Source of the DNA: Halalkaliarchaeum desulfuricum
GTDB taxonomy: Archaea > Halobacteriota > Halobacteria > Halobacteriales > Haloferacaceae
Direction of reading: 5' to 3'
NCBI RefSeq assembly: GCF_002952775.1
Contig: NZ_CP025066.1
Span: 1,984,001 to 2,048,000 of the forward strand
DNA: 64,000 nt
Below the pieces are notes generated by a model, which was given only the letters and a program-made list of their open reading frames with translations, had not been told where the DNA came from and searched no databases. This document shows positions 42,649-50,389 of the stretch, one piece after another. Each line of letters starts with the position of its first letter. The stretch's first letter is position 1. Made by a program: the position numbers and the translations under genes.

Positions 42649-44229
42649 ATGGGAGCACGCATGCAGCAACCCCTGTTCATTCTCTCCGAGGACAGTCAAC
42701 GAACGACCGGCGACGCCGCACAGGAGTCGAACATCCGGGCGGGGAAAGCCGTCGCCAACGCGGTACGCACCACGCTCGGTCCGCGCGGGATGGACAAGAT
42801 GCTCATCGACTCCTCGGGGTCTGTCGTCGTCACGAACGACGGCGCGACCATCCTCGCGGAGATGGACATCGAGCATCCAGCCGCGCAGATGATCGTCGAG
42901 GTGGCCGAGACCCAGGAGGAGGCCGTCGGTGACGGAACCACGACCGCCGCCGTGTTGACCGGCGAACTGCTCTCCCGAGCCGAGGATTTGCTCGAGGACG
43001 ACCTCCACCCCACCGTCATCGTCGAGGGGTACTACGAGGCTGCGCGCCTGGCCGAGGAGGCGATCGACGCGGCAGTGATCGACGGAACCGACGGCGGCGA
43101 ACTCGACGACGACCTGCTCGTTTCGGTCGCCGAGTCGTCGATGACGGGCAAGGGGACCGGCGACGTCACCGCCGACCGGCTGGCAGAGCTGGTCGTTCGC
43201 GCCGTTCGGCAGGTGGAATCCGCCGACGGCATCGACCGGGATGACGTCCACGTCCACACCCGGACCGGCTCGAGTTCCTCCGCGTCGGATCTCGTCGAAG
43301 GAGTGCTCGTCGACGAGGAACCCGTCGACGACAACATGTCCCGAACGGTCGAAGACGCGACCGTCGCGGTCCTCGATTCGAAACTCGAGGTGCGCGAAAG
43401 CGATATCGACGCGGAGTACACGATCTCGGACGTCGACCAGCTCAACGCCGCGATCGAGGCCGAGGACCGCGAGCTCCGCGGCTACGCCGAGGCGCTCTCG
43501 GAGGCCGGAGTCGACGTGCTCTTCTGTACGAAGAAGATCGACGACCGCGTCGCGGGCTACCTCGCCGACGGGGGAATCCTCGCGTTCGAGAACGTCAAGT
43601 CGAAGGACGCCCGCTCGATCGCACGTGCGACCGGGGCGAAACGGCTCGGCACGCTGTCTGACATCGAGGAGAGTGACCTCGGCAGCGCCGAGAACGTTCA
43701 CGTCGAGCGATACGACGAGGACGACCTCGTCTTCGTCGAGGGTGGGGCTGCGTCGGCGGCGGTGACGCTGTTCCTCCGAGGTGGCACCGAACACGTGATC
43801 GACGAACTCGAGCGGGCGATCACCGACGCCGTCGACGTAACCGTCGCCGCGGTCGACAGCGGCGGTGTGGTCCCCGGCGCCGGCGCGACCGAGATCGCGA
43901 TCAGCGACCACGTCCGTTCATCGGCCGCGAGCGTCGAGGGGCGCAAACAGCTCGCGATCGAGGCATTTGCCGAGGCTGTCGACGCACTCCCGCGGACGCT
44001 CGCGGAGAACACGGGTCTCGACCCGATCGACGCGCTGGTGGATCTCCGTGCCCGCCACGAGTCGGCTGGCTGTGCGGGGCTCATCTCGACCGGTCGCGCC
44101 GGCGAAGTCGGCGATCCGATCGAGGCCGGCGTGCTCGATCCCGCAGCGGTAAAGCGGGAGGCCGTCCAGTCGGCCACCGAGGCCGCCACGATGATCCTCC
44201 GGATCGACGACGTCATCGCGGCCGAGTAG
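42649..44229 (+). CDS. thermosome (group II chaperonin) subunit
   Basis: A 526-residue chaperonin. ATP-binding and catalytic segments are visible: [44 protein letters not shown], and the C-terminal [17 protein letters not shown]. The substrate-binding apical domain lies at about 195-355 with the usual protrusion. The C-terminus ends at AE without the Gly-Gly-Met tail of some members. The ATG at 42649 ([12 protein letters not shown]) follows a TATA box by 33 nt. The frame is open further upstream, but that part spans the cyd repeats and is unlikely to be coding. It is divergent from cydAB. One of the two to three thermosome paralogues of haloarchaea. Confidence 0.92.
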   Translation: MGARMQQPLFILSEDSQRTTGDAAQESNIRAGKAVANAVRTTLGPRGMDKMLIDSSGSVVVTNDGATILAEMDIEHPAAQMIVEVAETQEEAVGDGTTTAAVLTGELLSRAEDLLEDDLHPTVIVEGYYEAARLAEEAIDAAVIDGTDGGELDDDLLVSVAESSMTGKGTGDVTADRLAELVVRAVRQVESADGIDRDDVHVHTRTGSSSSASDLVEGVLVDEEPVDDNMSRTVEDATVAVLDSKLEVRESDIDAEYTISDVDQLNAAIEAEDRELRGYAEALSEAGVDVLFCTKKIDDRVAGYLADGGILAFENVKSKDARSIARATGAKRLGTLSDIEESDLGSAENVHVERYDEDDLVFVEGGAASAAVTLFLRGGTEHVIDELERAITDAVDVTVAAVDSGGVVPGAGATEIAISDHVRSSAASVEGRKQLAIEAFAEAVDALPRTLAENTGLDPIDALVDLRARHESAGCAGLISTGRAGEVGDPIEAGVLDPAAVKREAVQSATEAATMILRIDDVIAAE

Positions 44230-44283
44230 CCGGGAAATCGAACCGAACCGCCGAAGAAAGATCCGCCGTCCAGTTTTTGCTTT

Positions 44284-45546
44284 TCAGGCCAGGTCGTGGA
44301 TCCGCTCGACGACGGCGTCGGCGAACTCGCTTGTCGCGAGCTTCTCGCCGCCCTCGATCTGGCGATGGAGGTCGTAGGTCACCTGTCCGGAGGCGATCGT
44401 CTCCTCGACGGCGTCCCGGACGAGGTCGGCGGCGTCGGTCCAGCCGAGATACTCGAGCATGATTCGTCCCGAGAGGATCATCGCCGTCGGGTTGACCTTG
44501 TCCTCGCCGGCGTACTTGGGTGCGGAACCGTGGACCGGTTCCGCGAGACACCGCCCGTGGCCGAAGTTCGCGCCCGGGGCGATGCCGAGCCCGCCGATCT
44601 GGGCGCCTGCGGCGTCCGAGAGGTAGTCGCCGTTGAGGTTCATCGTCGCGATCACGTCGTAGTCACCGGTGCGGGTGAGCAACTGCTGGAGCATGTTGTC
44701 CGCGATGCGATCCTTTACGACCAGTGTTCCCTCGGGACGCTCGCCGTCGAACTCCTCCCAGAGTTCGTCCTCGGTGATGACGTCTTCGCCGTACTCTTCT
44801 TCGGCAACCTCGTAGCCCCAGTCGCGGAACGCTCCCTCGGTGAACTTCATGATGTTGCCCTTGTGCACGAGGGTGACCGACTCGCGGTCGTTTTCGATCG
44901 CGTAATCGATCGCCTCTCGAACGAGTCGTTTGGAGCCGAACTCCGAGATCGGTTTCACGCCGATCCCGACGGGGCCGTCGTGGATGACGTCCTCGACGTC
45001 CATGTCGTCTTCGAGGAACTCTCGCACTTTCTCGACCTCGTCGGTTCCGGCTTCCCACTCGATGCCGGCGTACACGTCCTCGGTGTTCTCCCGGAACGTC
45101 ACCATGTCCATCTCCTCGGGATCGACGACCGGCGACGGGACACCCTCCAGGTGGTAGGTCGGCCGAACGTTCGCGAACATGTCAAGCGTCTGCCGAAGCG
45201 CGACGTTGAGCGACCGGAAGCCTGCGCCGACAGGGGTGGTGAGCGGCCCCTTGATGGCGACGCGGTGGTCGCGGATCGCTTTCACGGTGTCTTCGGGCAG
45301 GTTCTCGTCGTAACGCTCGCGGGCGGAACCGCCTGCGTACACGCGCATCCAGGCGATCGACCGGCCGGTGGCCTCGGCGGCCGCGTCGAGTACCTGCTGG
45401 GCTGCCGGCCCGACGTCTGTGCCGATCCCGTCGCCGTGGATGATCGGAACGATCGGGTTCTCGGGGACGTGTAGCTCGCCGGTTTCTTCGTCGACAAGCT
45501 CGATTCGCTCCCCGTCTGCGGGGACTTCGATTTGGTCGTAGCTCAT
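44284..45546 (-). CDS. icd: isocitrate dehydrogenase (NADP+)
   Basis: A 420-residue enzyme of the isocitrate/isopropylmalate dehydrogenase family. IVPIIHGDGIGTDVGPAAQQ opens the fold, substrate contacts are in SLNVALRQTLDMFANVRP and FRENTEDVYAGIEW, Lys and Asp of the active site are in LVHKGNIMKFTEGAFRDW and ATMNLNGDYLSDAAGAQIGG. The Ser in NVALRQ-type loops matches bacterial-like Icd. It converts isocitrate to 2-oxoglutarate in the TCA cycle. The ATG at 45546 has a TATA-like CTTTAGG about 29 nt upstream. Confidence 0.93.
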   Translation of the reverse strand: MSYDQIEVPADGERIELVDEETGELHVPENPIVPIIHGDGIGTDVGPAAQQVLDAAAEATGRSIAWMRVYAGGSARERYDENLPEDTVKAIRDHRVAIKGPLTTPVGAGFRSLNVALRQTLDMFANVRPTYHLEGVPSPVVDPEEMDMVTFRENTEDVYAGIEWEAGTDEVEKVREFLEDDMDVEDVIHDGPVGIGVKPISEFGSKRLVREAIDYAIENDRESVTLVHKGNIMKFTEGAFRDWGYEVAEEEYGEDVITEDELWEEFDGERPEGTLVVKDRIADNMLQQLLTRTGDYDVIATMNLNGDYLSDAAGAQIGGLGIAPGANFGHGRCLAEPVHGSAPKYAGEDKVNPTAMILSGRIMLEYLGWTDAADLVRDAVEETIASGQVTYDLHRQIEGGEKLATSEFADAVVERIHDLA

Positions 45547-45752
45547 GAACGTCCGAAGCTTCCGAGGGGGGCCTAAAGTTACTGCCGTTTTCATCGAATG
45601 ATGACAACACTTCTCGCGTTATCGCTTGACACCCACGAGGACGAGAATCTGCGTGAGAACGCAGGCGACACTGCGGACGCAGACTGGTGCCCTTCCGTGA
45701 CCGGTTCACCGGTTCCCGGGTTCTTAAGACGACGCCCGAATTTGTCCCGGGC

Positions 45753-46664
45753 ATGCGAGTGATCGTCCACGGCGGCGCCGGGAGCACGCCGGAGGAACCC
45801 GACGAACGACAGGCGGTACTCGACGAGGCGGCGGCGGTGGGTGCGGCCTCGCCGGAACCGATCGACGCCGTCGAGGCGGCCGTTCGAGTGCTCGAATCCG
45901 ACGAGCGGTTCAACGCCGGCGTCGGCGGTGCCGTGCAGGCCGACGGGATCGTCAGGACGGACGCGGGGGTCATGCGGTCGGACCGCGAAGTGGGCGCGGC
46001 GTGTTCGATGCCGGGGGTCGAACACGCGGTCTCGGTCGCACGGATCGTCCTCGAGGCGACCCCCCACGTGCTCGTTTCGGGCGTTCACGCCGTCGATCTC
46101 GCGGCGGACTTCGGCGTCGGAACCGAGGCGGAGTTACTGACCGCCGACAAACGGGAGTCGTACCAGTCAGAAGATCCCCCCGCCGGCTCGCCCCGCGACC
46201 AGATCGCCTGGCTCGCGTCGCGGTTCGGAGCCGGCGACGATCAGGCAGGCGAACACGGAGAAGGCGGTTCCGGGCCGACACACGCGCCGGATCACGACAC
46301 GGTCGGCGCCGTCGCGTCCGACGGGGAGACGTTCGCCGCCGCCACCTCTACCGGCGGGCGATCGTACGCGCTCGCGGGTCGGGTCGGCGACGTGCCGCAG
46401 GTCGGATCCGGGTTTTACTGTACGCCCGCCGGCGGGGCGTCAGCGACCGGGGCGGGGGAGGACATCGCCCGCGTCACACTCTCACGGCGGGCGACTGACT
46501 TCCTCGAGGAGGGCCTCGGCGCCCAGGAGGCGGCCGACCGGGCGATCGAGGAGTTCGAGGAACTCACGGGATCGGGTGCCGGGGTGATCGTCCTCGACGG
46601 CTCGGAGGCCGGCAGCGCATTCAACACCGGCGGGATGCAGACCAGCGTCGCCGTCGATCGGTGA
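45753..46664 (+). CDS. isoaspartyl peptidase/L-asparaginase (type 2, Ntn hydrolase)
   Basis: A 303-residue protein with VIVHGGAGS at the start and the autocleavage site at HD|T183 in HDTVGAVA, where Thr183 becomes the N-terminal nucleophile after processing. GGRSYALAGRVGDVPQVGSG follows, as in plant-type asparaginases. It hydrolyses asparagine or isoaspartyl dipeptides. A low-complexity Gly/Asp/His stretch (about 160-180) before the cleavage site is variable in the family. The ATG has a TTCTTAAG box 27 nt upstream (leaderless). It is followed by methionine aminopeptidase. Confidence 0.88.
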   Translation: MRVIVHGGAGSTPEEPDERQAVLDEAAAVGAASPEPIDAVEAAVRVLESDERFNAGVGGAVQADGIVRTDAGVMRSDREVGAACSMPGVEHAVSVARIVLEATPHVLVSGVHAVDLAADFGVGTEAELLTADKRESYQSEDPPAGSPRDQIAWLASRFGAGDDQAGEHGEGGSGPTHAPDHDTVGAVASDGETFAAATSTGGRSYALAGRVGDVPQVGSGFYCTPAGGASATGAGEDIARVTLSRRATDFLEEGLGAQEAADRAIEEFEELTGSGAGVIVLDGSEAGSAFNTGGMQTSVAVDR

Positions 46665-46710
46665 CTCGGCAGTCGCGAGTACCAACGATCGGTGACTCGG
46701 CAGTCGCGAG
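46655..46710. repeat. 25-bp direct repeat spanning the asparaginase stop codon
   Basis: CGATCGGTGACTCGGCAGTC and five more bases occur at 46655-46679 and again at 46686-46710, with a 6-base spacer. The first copy holds the TGA stop of the asparaginase gene; the second lies in the spacer before map. Confidence 0.9.
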
Positions 46711-46773
46711 CGCCGTCGGGCGGTCCAATCGGTTCCCGCAACCTCTTTGGCAGCCTCGCCTCAATCCCTCGGT

Positions 46774-47679
46774 ATGAGTTACGGAGACCTCGACGAGCAC
46801 GCCGTCGACTGCTACAGGGAAGCGGGGGAGATCCTGGTCGAGACGATGAACGAGGCCCGCGAGATGATCGAGCCGGGCGTGACCCACCTCGAGGTCGCCG
46901 AATACGCCGAGGACCGGATCCGGGAGGCGGATGCCGGCATCGCGTTCCCGGTGAACATAAGCGTCGACGAGGAGGCGTCTCACGCGACGCCAGGACGCGA
47001 CGACGACACCACCTTCGGCGAAGAGATGGTCTGTCTCGACATCGGCGTCCACGTCGACGGCTACATCGCCGACGCCGCGGTGACGGTCGACTACACCGGC
47101 AACGACGAACTCGTCGAGGCGTCCGAGTCCGCACTGGAGGCCGCAGTCGACGAGGCCGGTCCCGGTGTCCCGGTCGGCGAGGTCGGCAGGGCGATCGAGG
47201 AGGTCATTCGCGGGTACGGCTTCACGCCCGTGCTCAACCTGTCGGGGCACGGCGTCCAGCAGTACGACGCCCACACCGGCCCGAACGTCCCCAACCGCGG
47301 CGTCGATCGGTCGGTCGAACTCGAACCCGGGCAGGCGATCGCCATCGAACCGTTCGCCACTGACGGACGGGGCAAAGTCGGGGAAGGCGCCACCGAGGAA
47401 ATTTTCGAACTGGAGCGGGATCGCAGCGTCCGCGACCGACGCGCCCGCGATGTCCTCGAACAGGTTCGAGAACTCGACGGGCTCCCGTTTGCGGCCCGCT
47501 GGCTCGAGGGAAGCGGCGTCGACATGGCGCTCCGGCGGCTCAAACAGCGGGACGTCGTGAAGGGGTATCCCGTCCTCAAAGAGGACGGCGACTGTCTGGT
47601 CAGCCAGGCGGAACACACCTTGCTGGTCACCGAGGACGGCTGTGAAGTGACGACTGAGGGGATCCACTCGTTCGACTGA
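46774..47679 (+). CDS. map: methionine aminopeptidase (type II)
   Basis: A 301-residue metallopeptidase. Metal ligands are in VCLDIGVHVDGYIADAA (two Asp), NLSGHGVQQYDAHTGPNVPN (His), AIAIEPFATDG (Glu) and a C-terminal Glu in LVSQAEHTLL. The 60-residue insertion between the last His and Glu places it in type II, as in all archaea. It removes the initiator methionine from new proteins. The ATG at 46774 (MSYGDLDEHAV) is taken; the frame upstream lacks family similarity. Confidence 0.93.
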   Translation: MSYGDLDEHAVDCYREAGEILVETMNEAREMIEPGVTHLEVAEYAEDRIREADAGIAFPVNISVDEEASHATPGRDDDTTFGEEMVCLDIGVHVDGYIADAAVTVDYTGNDELVEASESALEAAVDEAGPGVPVGEVGRAIEEVIRGYGFTPVLNLSGHGVQQYDAHTGPNVPNRGVDRSVELEPGQAIAIEPFATDGRGKVGEGATEEIFELERDRSVRDRRARDVLEQVRELDGLPFAARWLEGSGVDMALRRLKQRDVVKGYPVLKEDGDCLVSQAEHTLLVTEDGCEVTTEGIHSFD

Positions 47680-47825
47680 CGATCGGATAGATCGCGTCCG
47701 ATCAGTTTCCCGTTTTCGTCCCGAAACTGCAGCCAATAAAACGTGATGGACCCTCGTTGGTGATCAAAAGTGATAACTCGAGCCTTGCTTTTAAGTCAAT
47801 GGTGTCGGCTATTTAATACGATACC

Positions 47826-49247
47826 ATGGGGTGTATGGGTGCGTCCAGGGGACAGTCCGCCGTCGTCGGGTACGTCATGGTGATCGGCCTGTCGCTTGCG
47901 GTCGTCGGCGTGGTCGTCGCGGTGGGGGCGGTGGCGATCGCCGACGTCGAGGAGTCCGCCCAGGCAAACCAGGCGGAGTCGGCGATGACGCAGTTCGACT
48001 CCACGGCTGCGGAGGTGGCGCTGGGGGAGTCGCCGAGACAGTCGATTCGGCTGGGTCAACACGGCGGTAGCGGTAGCGTCGAGGTCGACGAGAGTGCCGG
48101 GGAGATTACTGTCACGTGGATCGACGAGGACGACAATGAAACCAAGATTGCCGAAGACCAGTTCGGGAAAGTCGTCTACGAGTCAGGTGACCGGACAGTC
48201 GCCTACCAGGGTGGCGGCGTCTTCCGCGCCGAGAACGGCTGGAGCAAGATGGTGTCCCCGCCCGAATACCACTACCGCGACCGGACGCTGACGTTCCCGA
48301 TCGTGAAAGTCGAGGGCGACACGTCGGGGGCGTCACCCGGTGATCAGTTTACGATCAGCGAGTCCGAATTCGATCGTCACTTCCCGAACGAAACGCATAG
48401 CAATCCCCTCGAGGGTGGACACGTTCACGTTGAGGTGACCAGTGACTACCATCACGGCTGGAAGCAGTTCTTCGAGACCAGAACTGAGGGAAGCGTGACT
48501 CACGACCCGGCCAACCGGACTGTGTGGGTGAACCTGACGGTGCCGTTCGAGGAGCAGTTCGCAAACGGTGTTGCGACGACCTCCAACGATCCCGACGCAG
48601 TTTACACAGACGGGAATGCGTCGGGCGGCTTCGAGGATTCGGTGACCCAGGTTGATCGTCCGTCGGCCAGTCCGAATGTAGAGGAACGAATCTCCCACTG
48701 TGAAAGTGAGGATTGTGACGACCTGAATAGCACGCCGTTGGACAACGGCACGTATTACGCGGACAATGACACCTCTCTCTCAGGGGCCACCTACGACACC
48801 TCGGATGGGGACATCCAAGTCGTCGTCGACGGAGATCTGGAACTTGCCGAGGATCAACACAATGTGACCGGTGATGGGAAGGTTACGTTCTACGTCAACG
48901 GAAGTGTATCCGTAAGCGGGAGTACCGAGGTAAACCCCGATGGAAGCCCCGGAGACGTGGTATTGATGATGCACACTGACGCCGGAAATATAACTGTAAA
49001 TGGACAGGCACAGTTTACAGGATACATTTACGCTCCTGGTTCGGAACTGGAGATCCTCGGAGGTGGAAACCGTGACAACATCGTCGGTGCGGCCGTAGTC
49101 GAACGAGCTTACTCGAATGGAAACGGGAAATTGGTGCACGAACCTGACGAAGACTTCGAATTCGAATTAGACCGCGAGACGATTTCATACGTTACCTACC
49201 TCCACGTCACCGAAAACCGAATCGAGGTTTCGACCGCCGACAACTAG
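47826..49247 (+). CDS. exported pilin-like protein (DUF7289-like)
   Basis: A 473-residue secreted or cell-surface protein. The N-terminus SRGQSAVVGYVMVIGLSLAV is a type IV pilin-like signal: a charged Arg-Gly-Gln followed by a hydrophobic helix. The remaining part is acidic, rich in Asn-x-Ser/Thr sites (for example NETHSN, NRTVWVNLT, NASGG, NDTSLSG), which suggests N-glycosylation, and has long beta-type repeats towards the end (VVVDGDLELAEDQHNVTGDG). I recall this family as DUF7289. A TATTTAAT box lies directly before the ATG at 47826; the ATG at 47835 may be the true start. Confidence 0.65.
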   Translation: MGCMGASRGQSAVVGYVMVIGLSLAVVGVVVAVGAVAIADVEESAQANQAESAMTQFDSTAAEVALGESPRQSIRLGQHGGSGSVEVDESAGEITVTWIDEDDNETKIAEDQFGKVVYESGDRTVAYQGGGVFRAENGWSKMVSPPEYHYRDRTLTFPIVKVEGDTSGASPGDQFTISESEFDRHFPNETHSNPLEGGHVHVEVTSDYHHGWKQFFETRTEGSVTHDPANRTVWVNLTVPFEEQFANGVATTSNDPDAVYTDGNASGGFEDSVTQVDRPSASPNVEERISHCESEDCDDLNSTPLDNGTYYADNDTSLSGATYDTSDGDIQVVVDGDLELAEDQHNVTGDGKVTFYVNGSVSVSGSTEVNPDGSPGDVVLMMHTDAGNITVNGQAQFTGYIYAPGSELEILGGGNRDNIVGAAVVERAYSNGNGKLVHEPDEDFEFELDRETISYVTYLHVTENRIEVSTADN

Positions 49248-49319
49248 CTGAGGGCTATCACGTCCGATAATTCGATCCGGAGCTTTTTGTATGAAACCAG
49301 TGAATCGCCGGGCGAACAG

Positions 49320-49460
49320 ATGGCAACAGATTCAGCCGCTCTCGACGGCGCCGACGAACCGACAGTCGAGAGCTATCTCACGCCGGCGGCCGACTTCCTG
49401 TTGATCGTGACGATCACGATTCTCGTGTCGGTCGCCGCCGTTGCACTGATGATTCCCTAG
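49320..49460 (+). CDS. 46-residue membrane protein
   Basis: A short frame from ATG at 49320 to TAG at 49460: an acidic N-terminal part ending ESYLTPAADF and one hydrophobic helix LLIVTITILVSVAAVALMIP at the C-terminus. Such tail-anchored small proteins are common beside pilin-like genes in haloarchaea. It lies 72 nt after the pilin-like gene. Evidence is limited to topology and position. Confidence 0.45.
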   Translation: MATDSAALDGADEPTVESYLTPAADFLLIVTITILVSVAAVALMIP

Positions 49461-49464
49461 CCCA

Positions 49465-49623
49465 TGGACCGATCGAATCGAACTTCTCGTCCGTCACGAG
49501 CGCGAACTCTGGCTCCTCGCAGTTCTCCTGTACGGCGTCGGGGACACCGTCTCGACGCTGGGTGGCCTCTCCGTTGGCACGGTCGCCGAGGCCGGCCCCC
49601 TCGCTGCGCCGGCGCTGGAATCG
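49465..49623 (+). pseudogene. 5' fragment of a haloarchaeal membrane protein gene
   Basis: In the frame beginning at 49465 the translation reads RIELLVRHERELWLLAVLLY followed by GVGDTVSTLGGLSVGTVAEAGPL, which resembles the N-terminal part of a haloarchaeal multi-helix membrane family (ERELWLLAVLLYGVGD, from memory). No start codon precedes it in frame: the nearest ATG at 49464 is in another frame, and a TGA lies at 49450. The rest of the protein is missing. Downstream the frame stays open into the next gene, which begins with its own ATG. Confidence 0.45.
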
Positions 49624-49692
49624 TTTGGTCACGCCGGTTTCGATCTCTCACATGAGTTCGGTTTATCAATAACTGTCAGGAGACTCACTACT

Positions 49693-50139
49693 ATGGAATC
49701 GGCACTCGACCGGCACGTCACGCTGCGGCAGGTTCTGGCCCTGTTGCTGGTTGTTGCGATCGTCAGCCTGGTGTTCGGGATCGTTCTGGGCGGGCTGGTG
49801 GTCACTCCAGATCCGACAGAACCCGACGATCCACCGTCGCCGGCGGTGTTCTCGGCTCAATCACACGCCGACGAGGACCGGATCGTCTATACGTTCACAC
49901 CGGACTCGGAGATGCTTTTCCCGTATCGGGTGTCCTACGTCGTCTCCGAGAACGGAGCCGAGATCCAGCGGATCGACGAGAGAACGGAGAACCTCTCTGC
50001 CAGCGAGCCGCTGCGCGTCGAGATCGACGATCGGGTGCCGGATGCGGAGTACACGATCGAGATCTCGATCCGGGACGAACACGACCGCACCGTCTACGAC
50101 GCCCGGATCGTCGTCGGCCCGCTGTCGGATCAGGGCTGA
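49693..50139 (+). CDS. membrane-anchored exported protein
   Basis: A 148-residue protein with one N-terminal membrane anchor (LRQVLALLLVVAIVSLVFGIVLGG, positive residues before it) and an external beta-rich domain (VFSAQSHADEDRIVYTFTPD to IVVGPLSDQG). Pattern and length fit haloarchaeal pilin-like or Ig-like surface proteins. The ATG at 49693 is used although the frame is open further upstream through a gene fragment. The 3' end including the stop codon is duplicated. Confidence 0.6.
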   Translation: MESALDRHVTLRQVLALLLVVAIVSLVFGIVLGGLVVTPDPTEPDDPPSPAVFSAQSHADEDRIVYTFTPDSEMLFPYRVSYVVSENGAEIQRIDERTENLSASEPLRVEIDDRVPDAEYTIEISIRDEHDRTVYDARIVVGPLSDQG

Positions 50140-50175
50140 GTGGTGGGCCCGCTGTCGAATCAGGGCTGAGTGGTG
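50116..50175. repeat. 30-bp tandem duplication spanning a stop codon
   Basis: Two tandem 30-base copies (50116-50145 and 50146-50175), differing at one base (GTCGGATC against GTCGAATC). The first contains the TGA stop of the preceding gene; the second is in the spacer. The following 200 bases to the Tes gene hold no gene but a low-GC stretch with a TATA-like GCATATATC near 50279. Confidence 0.9.
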
Positions 50176-50389
50176 GTGGGTCCGTCTTTTTCGATATCAC
50201 TACCACAACAATTGAGAGATAGTTATTTAGCTGAGAGACGGAGGTTCCGGACAAGGCAGCATACTCCCCTAGCAAAACGCATATATCTTGATTGAACGAA
50301 AAACTAATTGTGAGTTTCGAATAGCTCCTCGAGAGCCCAGCTGCTCCCGACCGCACCGGAGATGAGGAAACCCAAACGCAGCACCCAAG

